A stretch of 6,484 nt of DNA from Methylotetracoccus sp. (GTDB lineage Bacteria > Pseudomonadota > Gammaproteobacteria > Methylococcales > Methylococcaceae): positions 1 to 6,484 of the forward strand of contig JALORT010000125.1 of the NCBI GenBank assembly GCA_025458755.1. The letters are read 5' to 3'. The notes under the pieces are model-generated. The model was given only the letters and a program-made list of their open reading frames with translations. It was not told where the DNA came from and ran no database searches. Both the position numbers and the translations under genes were made by a program. Below, in pieces: positions 1 through 5,617 of the stretch. Position 1 is the first letter of the stretch, and each line of letters begins with the position of its first letter.

Positions 1-2
1 GC

Positions 3-176
3 TTTCAGCCGTTCGATGGAAATTGGGCGCCGCCGAGACTCTCAGCCCAGTGGATGCGGGAACGGTCGATTCTAAGCGCGACCTTCGCTCACCCAGAGGT
101 GCACGCGCTGACGGGCGGCAAGACGCGTACCCTGAAAGAGCGTGCTCGGGCCCTCTTCGTATTTCGTCCCCGGTAA
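3..176 (+). CDS. 3' end of an unidentified gene (partial, start outside window)
   Basis: The frame beginning at base 3 is open from the window edge to a TAA at 174-176 and gives 57 residues that read like the C-terminus of a real protein. It begins FQPFDGNWAPPRL and ends TLKERARALFVFRPR, a helix-like, strongly basic tail. The stop lies 20 bp before the ATG of ubiG, a normal operon spacing. The competing frame that runs into ubiG has lower-quality, Arg/Ser/Pro-rich sequence over the same bases, so this frame is the better candidate. I do not recognise the family, and no catalytic motif or membrane segment is visible in the piece present. It may belong to the same transcript as the genes downstream. 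Confidence 0.5.
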   Translation, partial: FQPFDGNWAPPRLSAQWMRERSILSATFAHPEVHALTGGKTRTLKERARALFVFRPR

Positions 177-196
177 ACAGGTTAAACTCCCCGCCT

Positions 197-952
197 ATGG
201 AGACATTAAGCACAGTGCCGCATTCCACGATCGACCATCGAGAAGCGGCCTACTACGAGCGTCTGGCAACCACATGGTGGGATACGGCCGGCCCTTTTTG
301 GCCTCTGCACCGGTTGAACGAAACGCGCGTCGCGTATCTGCGCCAGCAGCTTTCCGCACACTTCGGATCGGACCCCGCCGATGCCGAGCCCCTCCGTGGC
401 CTGCATCTGCTGGACATCGGCTGTGGCGGGGGCATTCTCAGCGAGTCGATGGCCAAGCTCGGCGCGTCGGTCCACGGCGTGGATGTCGTGGAGAAGAACA
501 TCCGCATTGCACAGATGCACGCCGACCAGCAGTCCCTCTCCATCGACTACCAGACGGCGACGGCCGAGGACTTGGCTGCCTCCGCGCGCAGTTACGATGC
601 CGTGCTGAACATGGAAGTCGTGGAACATGTGGCCGATCTGCCGCTTTTTCTGCAGGCCTGCAGCGCGCTGGTGCGCCCCGGCGGCCTGATGGTGATCGCA
701 ACCATCAATCGGACGATGTTGTCGCTGATCGGCGCCATCGTGCTGGGGGAGTATATCCTCGGTTGGCTGCCCAAGGGCACGCACCGCTGGTCGAAGTTTC
801 CGACACCGGTTGAACTGACCGCGCTGTTGGCCACTGATGGTCTCACCGTGAGGGCCAAGACCGGTGTCCGCGTCAATCCGCTGACCCGGACGTTCCGACT
901 CAGCCGGTTTACCGGCATCAATTACATGCTGATCGCTCACAAGCCGGCCTGA
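197..952 (+). CDS. ubiG: UbiG, ubiquinone biosynthesis O-methyltransferase
   Basis: This is an S-adenosylmethionine-dependent methyltransferase of 251 residues, close to the usual UbiG length. UbiG carries out both O-methylations of the ubiquinone ring (the 2-polyprenyl-6-hydroxyphenol step and the final 3-demethylubiquinol step) at the inner face of the cytoplasmic membrane. The N-terminus has the family signature of an acidic/aromatic helix followed by WWDTAGPFWPLHRLN (residues 27-41). The SAM-binding motif I LLDIGCGGG is at 71-79, the acidic loop GVDVVE at 94-99, NMEVVEHV at 128-135, and the post-motif strand with RPGG at about 150-153. The segment GEYILGWLPKGTHRW near 184-198 is typical of UbiG. 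The frame is open upstream for 58 more codons, but that extension is low-complexity and overlaps the preceding gene, so the ATG at 197 is preferred despite the lack of a clear Shine-Dalgarno. It is the first complete gene of the run leading into the photolyases. Confidence 0.93.
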   Translation: METLSTVPHSTIDHREAAYYERLATTWWDTAGPFWPLHRLNETRVAYLRQQLSAHFGSDPADAEPLRGLHLLDIGCGGGILSESMAKLGASVHGVDVVEKNIRIAQMHADQQSLSIDYQTATAEDLAASARSYDAVLNMEVVEHVADLPLFLQACSALVRPGGLMVIATINRTMLSLIGAIVLGEYILGWLPKGTHRWSKFPTPVELTALLATDGLTVRAKTGVRVNPLTRTFRLSRFTGINYMLIAHKPA

Positions 953-1005
953 TCGTGCGGACCGGAACTCGGCCGTCCGGCAGGACTCGAAGCTCGTGTT
1001 CCCCC

Positions 1006-1013
1006 AAGGAGAG
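1006..1013 (+). promoter_or_regulatory. Ribosome binding site of the DCC-family gene
   Basis: AAGGAGAG lies 5 nt before the ATG at 1019. It is the strongest Shine-Dalgarno match in the left half of the window. It fixes the start of the DCC gene and excludes the longer overlapping frames that begin at 955 and 996. Confidence 0.8.
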
Positions 1014-1018
1014 ACCCC

Positions 1019-1390
1019 ATGCAAACATCCCTCACCGTGTTCTACGACGGCGGTTGTCCCCTGTGCAGCCGCGAGATCGCGCACTACCGCCGCCTCGAAC
1101 AAGACCGCCGCATTCGCTGGATCGACATCACCCGCGACACCGAGGAGGTTCGGCGACACGGCATCGAGCCCCAGGCTGCCATGGCCTCGTTCCATGTGCT
1201 GGGTCAGGACGGGACGCTGTGGACCGGCGCATCGGCGTTTGTGAACCTCTGGCAGGAACTCCCCCGTTACCGATGGCTCGCGCGCTTCTGCGAAACACTG
1301 CATCTCCTGCCGGTGCTGGAATGGGGCTATCGCCGCTTCGCCCGTTGGCATTTCGCCAAGCGCTGTCGGGAAGGCGCCTGCGGTGCCTGA
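1019..1390 (+). CDS. DCC-family (DUF393) thiol-disulfide oxidoreductase-like protein
   Basis: This small protein of 123 residues has the DCC-family hallmark at its N-terminus: a hydrophobic strand, then YDGGCPLC (residues 9-16), giving D10-x2-C13-x2-C16. The CxxC pair is the presumed redox centre of a thioredoxin-like fold; the family is predicted to be a thiol-disulfide oxidoreductase but has little biochemistry. The middle part (WIDITRD near 40-46, then a strand and turn at about 61-71) and the basic, aromatic C-terminal half (LLPVLEWGYRRFARWHF at about 97-113) fit the family, whose C-terminus often associates with membranes or partners. There is no signal peptide, so a cytoplasmic location is likely. 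The 3' end overlaps the FeS photolyase start by 8 nt, and the RBS of that gene lies inside this one, so the two proteins should be made together. Genes of this family are often found beside photolyases, which suggests but does not prove a functional link. Confidence 0.88.
   Translation: MQTSLTVFYDGGCPLCSREIAHYRRLEQDRRIRWIDITRDTEEVRRHGIEPQAAMASFHVLGQDGTLWTGASAFVNLWQELPRYRWLARFCETLHLLPVLEWGYRRFARWHFAKRCREGACGA
1368..1374 (+). promoter_or_regulatory. Ribosome binding site that sets the GTG start of the FeS photolyase
   Basis: GGGAAGG lies inside the end of the DCC gene, 8 nt before the GTG at 1383. Position and spacing support GTG as the true start and imply translational coupling across the 8-nt gene overlap. 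Confidence 0.7.
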
Positions 1391-2927
1391 ACCGCGCATC
1401 CGCCATCTCGTCATCGTTCTCGGCGACCAGTTAAACCGCAATTCCGGCGTTTTCGACGACTTCGACGCGCGGCGGGATCGCATCTGGATGGCGGAGGTTC
1501 CAGCCGAAGCCAACTATGTGTGGTCGCATAAAGCGCGGATCGTGATGTTTCTCAGTGCCATGCGGCATTTCCGCGCGGCACTGGAACGGGACGGACGACC
1601 CGTCGTCTATCAGCGGCTGAGTGACCATCCCTATCCAACACTCGAACAGGCGCTCGCTGCCGATATCGTCAGGCTGAACCCGGAACAGCTGATCATGGCG
1701 TCCGCCGGAGAATTTCGCCTGCAGCAGGGCATCCAACACGTGGCACGGAAGCATGGGGTCCCGCTCATCCTCCGTGAGGATCGCCACTTTATGATGTCGC
1801 TGGCCGACTTTACCGCGTGGTCCGCCGGCAGGACAGTGGTGAGGACCGAACATCTCTACCGCCATCTGCGAGCGCAAACCGACGTCCTGATGGAGGACAA
1901 GAAGCCTCGGGGCGGACGCTGGAACTTCGACGCCGAAAACCGCAAAAGTTTCGGCCGCGAAGGGCCGGGACATGTTCCGCGTCCGCTGTCCTTCGCCCCC
2001 GACGCCATTACCCTCGACGTGATGCGTGAGGTCGAGATGCAGTTTCCCACGCATCCGGGCAGCCTACATACATTCGACTGGCCGGTGACACCGGACGAGG
2101 CACGTAGCGCCCTGGTCGAGTTCGTCGAGAAGCGCCTGCCGGCCTTCGGCATGTACCAGGACGCAATGTGGACCGGTGAACCATTTCTCTATCACTCCCG
2201 GCTCGCTGCAGCGCTGAATCTGAAGCTCATCGCACCGCTCGAGGTCATCGAACACGCGGCCCGGGCCCATGACCGCGGTGTCGCGCCGCTGGCGTCGGTC
2301 GAAGGCTTTATTCGACAGATCCTCGGCTGGCGCGAACTGGTCCGCGGTGTTTACTGGACGCAGATGCCCGACTATCTGAACCTGAATGCTTTGGACGCAC
2401 AGCAGCCGCTGCCGGCGTTCTATTGGACCGGGCAGACCGAGATGACCTGCCTGCGTGAAGTGATCGGTCAAACGCTGGACCATGGCTACGCCCACCATAT
2501 TCAGCGGCTGATGGTGACCGGACTGTTTGCACTACTGCTCGGCGTGGAGCCGAAGCAGGTGCATGCGTGGTACTTGGCCGTCTATGTCGACGCCGTGGAA
2601 TGGGTGGAATTGCCGAATACGCTGGGTATGTCGCAATATGCGGACGGCGGGATCATCGCCTCCAAACCCTATGCGGCGAGTGGGCGCTACATCGAGCGGA
2701 TGAGCAACTACTGTCGCACCTGTCGGTTCCGGCCCGACCGGGCGCTGGGTCAGGACGCATGCCCCTTCACGACGCTGTACTGGGACTTCCTGGACCGGCA
2801 TCGCGCCCGCTTCGAGAGGCATCCCCGCACCGCACAGCAGTGGCGCAGCCTCGACCGCTTTGACAGCGACACCTTGCACCGCATCGCCGAAGCAGCGGCA
2901 AGGTTGCGCGCCAGTCTCGCCGCCTGA
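1383..2927 (+). CDS. Iron-sulfur photolyase/cryptochrome (FeS-BCP, prokaryotic (6-4) photolyase type)
   Basis: This protein of 514 residues belongs to the deoxyribodipyrimidine photolyase-related (FeS-BCP/CryPro) family. It has an N-terminal alpha/beta antenna domain (LVIVLGDQLN at 9-18) and a helical FAD-binding domain. Four cysteines, C356, C444, C447 and C460, have the spacings 88, 3 and 13, exactly those of the [4Fe-4S] ligands of Agrobacterium PhrB (350, 438, 441, 454). With the same offset of six, the active-site histidine pair of PhrB (365/366) falls on H371-H372 in GYAHHIQRLM. PhrB electron-transfer aromatics W342, W390 and Y391 fall on W348, W396 and Y397. Characterised relatives use FAD, an Fe-S cluster and a lumazine antenna, and repair (6-4) photoproducts in blue light; some act as photoreceptors. 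All expected cluster and histidine residues are present, so an active repair enzyme is likely. The start is GTG, supported by a good RBS within the preceding gene. It is followed after 36 bp by a second, unrelated-lineage photolyase. Confidence 0.93.
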   Translation: MPEPRIRHLVIVLGDQLNRNSGVFDDFDARRDRIWMAEVPAEANYVWSHKARIVMFLSAMRHFRAALERDGRPVVYQRLSDHPYPTLEQALAADIVRLNPEQLIMASAGEFRLQQGIQHVARKHGVPLILREDRHFMMSLADFTAWSAGRTVVRTEHLYRHLRAQTDVLMEDKKPRGGRWNFDAENRKSFGREGPGHVPRPLSFAPDAITLDVMREVEMQFPTHPGSLHTFDWPVTPDEARSALVEFVEKRLPAFGMYQDAMWTGEPFLYHSRLAAALNLKLIAPLEVIEHAARAHDRGVAPLASVEGFIRQILGWRELVRGVYWTQMPDYLNLNALDAQQPLPAFYWTGQTEMTCLREVIGQTLDHGYAHHIQRLMVTGLFALLLGVEPKQVHAWYLAVYVDAVEWVELPNTLGMSQYADGGIIASKPYAASGRYIERMSNYCRTCRFRPDRALGQDACPFTTLYWDFLDRHRARFERHPRTAQQWRSLDRFDSDTLHRIAEAAARLRASLAA

Positions 2928-2950
2928 CGGCCCCGCGGTTCCTCACTACT

Positions 2951-2956
2951 GGAAAG
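2951..2956 (+). promoter_or_regulatory. Ribosome binding site of the class I photolyase
   Basis: GGAAAG lies 7 nt before the ATG at 2964, within the 36-bp gap after the FeS photolyase. No terminator or convincing promoter is seen in this gap, so the two photolyases are probably on one transcript. Confidence 0.6.
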
Positions 2957-2963
2957 TTCGCCA

Positions 2964-4412
2964 ATGAGCGTGACGATCGTCTGGTTCCGTCAAGACCTCC
3001 GGCTGACCGACAACCCGGCTCTGACGGCCGCACTTCACACGGATGGTCGCGTGATCCCGCTGTTCATCGATTCATCCGCGGACCCACTCCCCTGGCGCGA
3101 CGGCGCCGCCAGCCGCTGGTGGCTGCATCACAGCCTGAAAGCATTATCAGCCGAACTCGCAAGGCGCGGCTCAGGGCTGGTCATCCGGCGCGGCCCCGCC
3201 GAGCGCGCGCTGCGGCAGCTTATCACCGAAACCAAGGCCGATAAGGTGGTGTGGAACAGGCTGTATGAACCCGCACACATCGCCCGTGACCAGGCGATCA
3301 AGCGGGAGTTCAAGCAACAAGGCGTGGCAGTCGAATCCTTCAACGGCGCGTTGCTGCATGAACCGTGGCAGGTCTTGAACGCCAGCGGCGAACCGTACCG
3401 GGTCTTCACGCCGTACTGGAAAGCGCTGCAGCGCAGCGGGCTGGAGTTTCCGCTCAGCGACGCAGCGGCGACACTGCCGCCGCTGCCCGACACACTTGAG
3501 AGCGTGCCGGTCGCTGAACTGGGCTGGCTGCCCCGCATGGCCTGGGATGCCGGGTTCCGCCCCGTCTGGACCCCCGGGGAAGCGGGCGCTCAGCACCAAC
3601 TGGAGCGGTTTCTCGAGACGGCGCTCGCAGACTACACCACCGGCAGGGATTTTCCGGACCGGCCGGGCACTTCGCGGCTCTCCCCGCACCTTCACTTCGG
3701 GGAGCTCGGACCGCGCCAGATTGCCGTCGCCGTGCTCGGACGGATGCGGCATTTCCCGTCTGAATGCCCGGAAAGCCAGGCGTTCGGGTATCTGCGCGAG
3801 ATCGCCTGGCGGGAGTTCGCCCATCACCTGTTGTATCACTTTCCCTCGACGGCGGAACAGCCGCTCGATGCGCGTTTCAACGACTTTCCGTGGACGGCGG
3901 ATGACGGCCCGCTGTTGCGGGCCTGGCAGACCGGACAGACCGGCTATCCGTGGGTAGACGCCGGCATGCGCGAACTGTGGCAGACTGGCTGGATGCACAA
4001 CCGGGTGCGCATGGCAGTCGCTTCGCTGTTGACCAAGAACCTCCGCCTTCCGTGGCAGCACGGTGCGCGCTGGTTCTGGGATACGCTGGTGGACGCCGAT
4101 CTGGCCAACAACTCTCTGGGGTGGCAGTGGAGTGCCGGCTGCGGCGCCGATGCTGCACCCTACTTCCGGATCTTCAATCCGGTTTTGCAGGGGCAGCGCT
4201 TCGACCCCGAGGGAACCTATCTACGAACGTGGGTGCCGGAGCTGAACCGCCTGCCGGACCGTTATCTCCATCAACCCTGGACGGCGCCGCCGGTCGTACT
4301 GCGTGAGGCCGGCATCGAACTCGGAACGACCTATCCTCTCCCGGTCGTGGATTTGAAGCAAAGCCGCGAGGCGGCGCTCGCGGCGTTTGCTTTGCTCAAA
4401 GAAGCAAACTAA
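2964..4412 (+). CDS. phrB: Class I cyclobutane pyrimidine dimer photolyase
   Basis: This protein of 482 residues is close to the 472 of E. coli PhrB. It would split cyclobutane pyrimidine dimers in UV-damaged DNA using blue light and reduced FAD. The N-terminal antenna domain starts with the family signature VTIVWFRQDLRLTDNPAL (3-20). The FAD-binding domain carries GRDFPDRPGTSRLSPHLHFGELG over 227-249 (TSRLS at 236-240), WREF at 282-285, TGWMHNRVRM at 341-350 and the block DADLANNS through GWQW at 377-389. With a constant offset of five from E. coli, the dimer-contacting E274 and W277 fall on E279 and W282, the electron-transfer triad W306/W359/W382 on W310/W364/W387, and the flavin-contacting N378 on N383; all are conserved. 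The second chromophore (folate or deazaflavin) cannot be decided by eye. It ends the left-hand run of genes and is followed by a likely terminator. Confidence 0.95.
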   Translation: MSVTIVWFRQDLRLTDNPALTAALHTDGRVIPLFIDSSADPLPWRDGAASRWWLHHSLKALSAELARRGSGLVIRRGPAERALRQLITETKADKVVWNRLYEPAHIARDQAIKREFKQQGVAVESFNGALLHEPWQVLNASGEPYRVFTPYWKALQRSGLEFPLSDAAATLPPLPDTLESVPVAELGWLPRMAWDAGFRPVWTPGEAGAQHQLERFLETALADYTTGRDFPDRPGTSRLSPHLHFGELGPRQIAVAVLGRMRHFPSECPESQAFGYLREIAWREFAHHLLYHFPSTAEQPLDARFNDFPWTADDGPLLRAWQTGQTGYPWVDAGMRELWQTGWMHNRVRMAVASLLTKNLRLPWQHGARWFWDTLVDADLANNSLGWQWSAGCGADAAPYFRIFNPVLQGQRFDPEGTYLRTWVPELNRLPDRYLHQPWTAPPVVLREAGIELGTTYPLPVVDLKQSREAALAAFALLKEAN

Positions 4413-4436
4413 ATTCGCGGTCAGCGCGTGCTATCA

Positions 4437-4466
4437 GGGGTCGAACAATAGGTGACCCCGGTTTTT
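4437..4466 (+). terminator. Probable Rho-independent terminator of the photolyase operon
   Basis: GGGGTC (4437-4442) pairs with GACCCC (4454-4459) around an 11-nt loop, followed by GG and five T residues (4462-4466). The stem is only 6 bp but GC-rich. It lies 24 bp after the photolyase stop, in the gap where two gene sets converge. Confidence 0.6.
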
Positions 4467-4476
4467 CGGCCGACAA

Positions 4477-4493
4477 CCCCGACATCGCCGGGG
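4477..4493. terminator. Weak hairpin in the convergent gap, possibly serving the HEPN gene
   Basis: CCCCG (4477-4481) pairs with CGGGG (4489-4493) around a 7-nt loop, just beyond the HEPN stop codon at 4500. On the minus strand it is not followed directly by a T-run; the A5 complement of 4462-4466 comes only about 10 nt later. It could be a weak or Rho-assisted terminator, or a chance structure in GC-rich DNA. Confidence 0.25.
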
Positions 4494-4499
4494 GGGCGT

Positions 4500-4904
4500 T
4501 TATCGGTCGGATGCGGAGTTCTCGGCCAGCAGCCGGGCGATGAGATCGACAAAGCGCGTGGCCGTTTCAAGGGCTCCCGCTGATTTTTCGGGCGGAATTT
4601 CGGAATCCGGGCCGGTCTCGTAGTCGGCCACGGCCTTCAAGTTGTAGGCTTGACCCAGGAATGGAGCGAACGCTTTGTCGATGCGCGGCTCGGCTTGCGC
4701 CAGTCGGTAATATTCCCTTTGCACGCCTTGATGGGTCTTGGCGGCCCTGCCGGTGCTTTCGAAGATGAAGGCTTGCGCGGCGTGGAAAGCCGCGAGATAT
4801 GCCCCGCGCCCGGCATCGTTGCTTAACCCATAACCCAGGCTGGCCTTGCCGTTGGCCAAGCATTGCCGCGCCTTTTCGAGATAGCGGGCGGCCTCCGGCG
4901 TCAC
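4500..4904 (-). CDS. HEPN-domain protein, putative toxin partner of an MNT nucleotidyltransferase
   Basis: This all-helical protein (134 residues from the GTG at 4904) is of the HEPN type found next to minimal nucleotidyltransferases. Typical features are the opening TPEAARYLEKARQCL, the helix AGRGAYLAAFHAAQAFIF (31-48) and the downstream KTHQGV (56-61). HEPN proteins in such pairs are usually RNases or RNA-binding toxins. R53-x4-H58 matches the loose HEPN R-x4-6-H spacing, but the tyrosine that completes RX4HXY in HepT is missing (H58 is followed by Q-G). An ATG at 4913 would add three residues, but GGGAAGG would then touch the start codon. From the GTG at 4904 that site is 9 nt away and the start overlaps the MNT stop as GTGA, so GTG is preferred. 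The gene is second in a two-gene minus-strand operon. Whether this copy is toxic, or instead a non-catalytic HEPN protein, is not decidable here. Confidence 0.8.
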   Translation of the reverse strand: MTPEAARYLEKARQCLANGKASLGYGLSNDAGRGAYLAAFHAAQAFIFESTGRAAKTHQGVQREYYRLAQAEPRIDKAFAPFLGQAYNLKAVADYETGPDSEIPPEKSAGALETATRFVDLIARLLAENSASDR

Positions 4905-5218
4905 AGTTCGCATCCTTCCCGTCTCATCTCGTGCATGAGCGGCGTGCGTTCCTGATAGGAACCCGCCCGGTAGGGCATGGCGTGGATGACCTCCCCCGTC
5001 TCATCGAGAATGTCCGTAGCAATAATCGCGATCTTGTCGGCCTCGGCCCAGCGGTCGGAAAGATCTTTGAGGAAGACGGCCACGTCATAGTCCGAGTCGG
5101 GACGCGCATCGCCCCGCGCCCGCGAACCGAACAAAACGACGCGCTCGACCCTGTCGCCGTAAAGCTCGTCGAGCGCGGCGCGGAATTTAGCCAGAACGAT
5201 AGGATTTGCTGCAGCCAT
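4901..5218 (-). CDS. MNT-type minimal nucleotidyltransferase, putative antitoxin
   Basis: This small protein of 105 residues has the nucleotidyltransferase signature G31-S32, ten residues, then D43-x-D45, in the stretch RVVLFGSRARGDARPDSDYD (26-45). That is exactly the GSX10DXD motif of the MNT/MntA family. D43 and D45 would bind catalytic metal. The strand where larger nucleotidyltransferases often carry a third acidic residue reads EVIHAMPY (76-83), without an Asp in the usual place. In the studied MntA/HepT (type VII) systems such a protein neutralises the HEPN toxin by adding AMP to a tyrosine; here this is inference. It is the first gene of the minus-strand pair, the usual order for MNT before HEPN, and overlaps the HEPN start by 4 nt. 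The ATG at 5218 has only a weak A-rich upstream region (AAAAAG). Transcription probably starts in the divergent gap 5219-5282, but I see no clear promoter. Confidence 0.85.
   Translation of the reverse strand: MAAANPIVLAKFRAALDELYGDRVERVVLFGSRARGDARPDSDYDVAVFLKDLSDRWAEADKIAIIATDILDETGEVIHAMPYRAGSYQERTPLMHEMRREGCEL
4914..4920 (-). promoter_or_regulatory. Ribosome binding site that decides the HEPN start
   Basis: On the minus strand GGGAAGG sits inside the end of the MNT gene. It directly abuts the ATG at 4913, which is too close for use, but is 9 nt from the GTG at 4904, which is well spaced. It therefore argues for the shorter HEPN protein and for coupling to MNT translation. Confidence 0.6.
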
Positions 5219-5282
5219 GTCAACTTTTTAGCACAAAACGGGCTGCCGCTTTAGGGATTTGCGGGGCGAGGAACTCACGTCC

Positions 5283-5456
5283 ATGAAAATCAGCAAGGTC
5301 GTGCATTTGCAGTCGATGCCCCGGCGATACGTGCAGCATTTCATCACCACCTATCGGCGCAGTGGCGTGCGGTGGGAATGGGGTTATCGGGTGCCGGTCT
5401 TGCACAGTGACCAGTATCTGCTGACGTTTCAGTACCCCATCAAGCGTTTTGACTAG
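5283..5456 (+). CDS. Small hypothetical protein, basic and aromatic (57 residues)
   Basis: The ATG at 5283 is preceded by GAGG at 5268-5271 at workable spacing and opens a 57-codon frame to TAG at 5454-5456. A TTG at 5259 could add eight residues but has no clear RBS. The product has 10 Lys/Arg against 3 Asp/Glu and 10 aromatic residues (such as W31-E-W33-G-Y35), starts with an amphipathic MKISKVVHLQSM and ends with PIKRFD. There is no signal peptide or membrane segment. I do not recognise a family. The balanced composition looks protein-like rather than a GC-driven shadow, but it could equally be the remnant of a longer gene. It is divergent from the MNT/HEPN pair and sits in a stretch that otherwise looks decayed. 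Confidence 0.45.
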   Translation: MKISKVVHLQSMPRRYVQHFITTYRRSGVRWEWGYRVPVLHSDQYLLTFQYPIKRFD

Positions 5457-5570
5457 AACGATGGCGTAACACCGACACACCCGCCGACGTTGCCTTCAGC
5501 ACAAGGAGCCTCGCACGGGACACCTCCCCGCTCTCGTCCCCCGACAGTCAACTTCACCCCGTCGAAATCC

Positions 5571-5586
5571 CGACTAAACGACTAAA
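5571..5586 (+). repeat. Perfect tandem 8-mer, two copies
   Basis: CGACTAAA occurs twice in direct succession, at 5571-5578 and 5579-5586, in the non-coding stretch before the pseudogene. The surrounding 5457-5617 holds no gene I can support. An operator half-site pair, a small slippage duplication or chance are all possible. Confidence 0.5.
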
Positions 5587-5617
5587 TTGCTGCGTTGCAA
5601 TGTTGACCATTCTGTGA

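Noticed and set aside
23..196. N-terminal extension of UbiG by 58 residues
   Set aside because: The sequence is Arg/Ser/Pro-rich without UbiG similarity and overlaps a better coding frame that ends at 176; the ATG at 197 gives the standard UbiG length.
954..980. Short inverted repeat in the ubiG-DCC gap
   Set aside because: Five-base arms in GC-rich DNA with no T-run; not a credible terminator or regulatory element.
206..1513. Long minus-strand open frame (435 codons) opposite ubiG and the DCC gene
   Set aside because: It is antisense to two genes with clear family motifs; its His/Arg/Gly/Ala-rich composition is typical of a GC-rich shadow frame.
3171..4061. Long minus-strand open frame (296 codons) opposite the class I photolyase
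   Set aside because: Antisense shadow of a gene with all catalytic residues in place; no family features and no ribosome binding site.
5503..5508. AAGGAG, an isolated Shine-Dalgarno-like site
   Set aside because: No ATG, GTG or TTG stands at a usable distance, and the frame from the ACG at 5515 stops soon without a signal-peptide pattern. It could be the relic of the lost start, but this cannot be supported.
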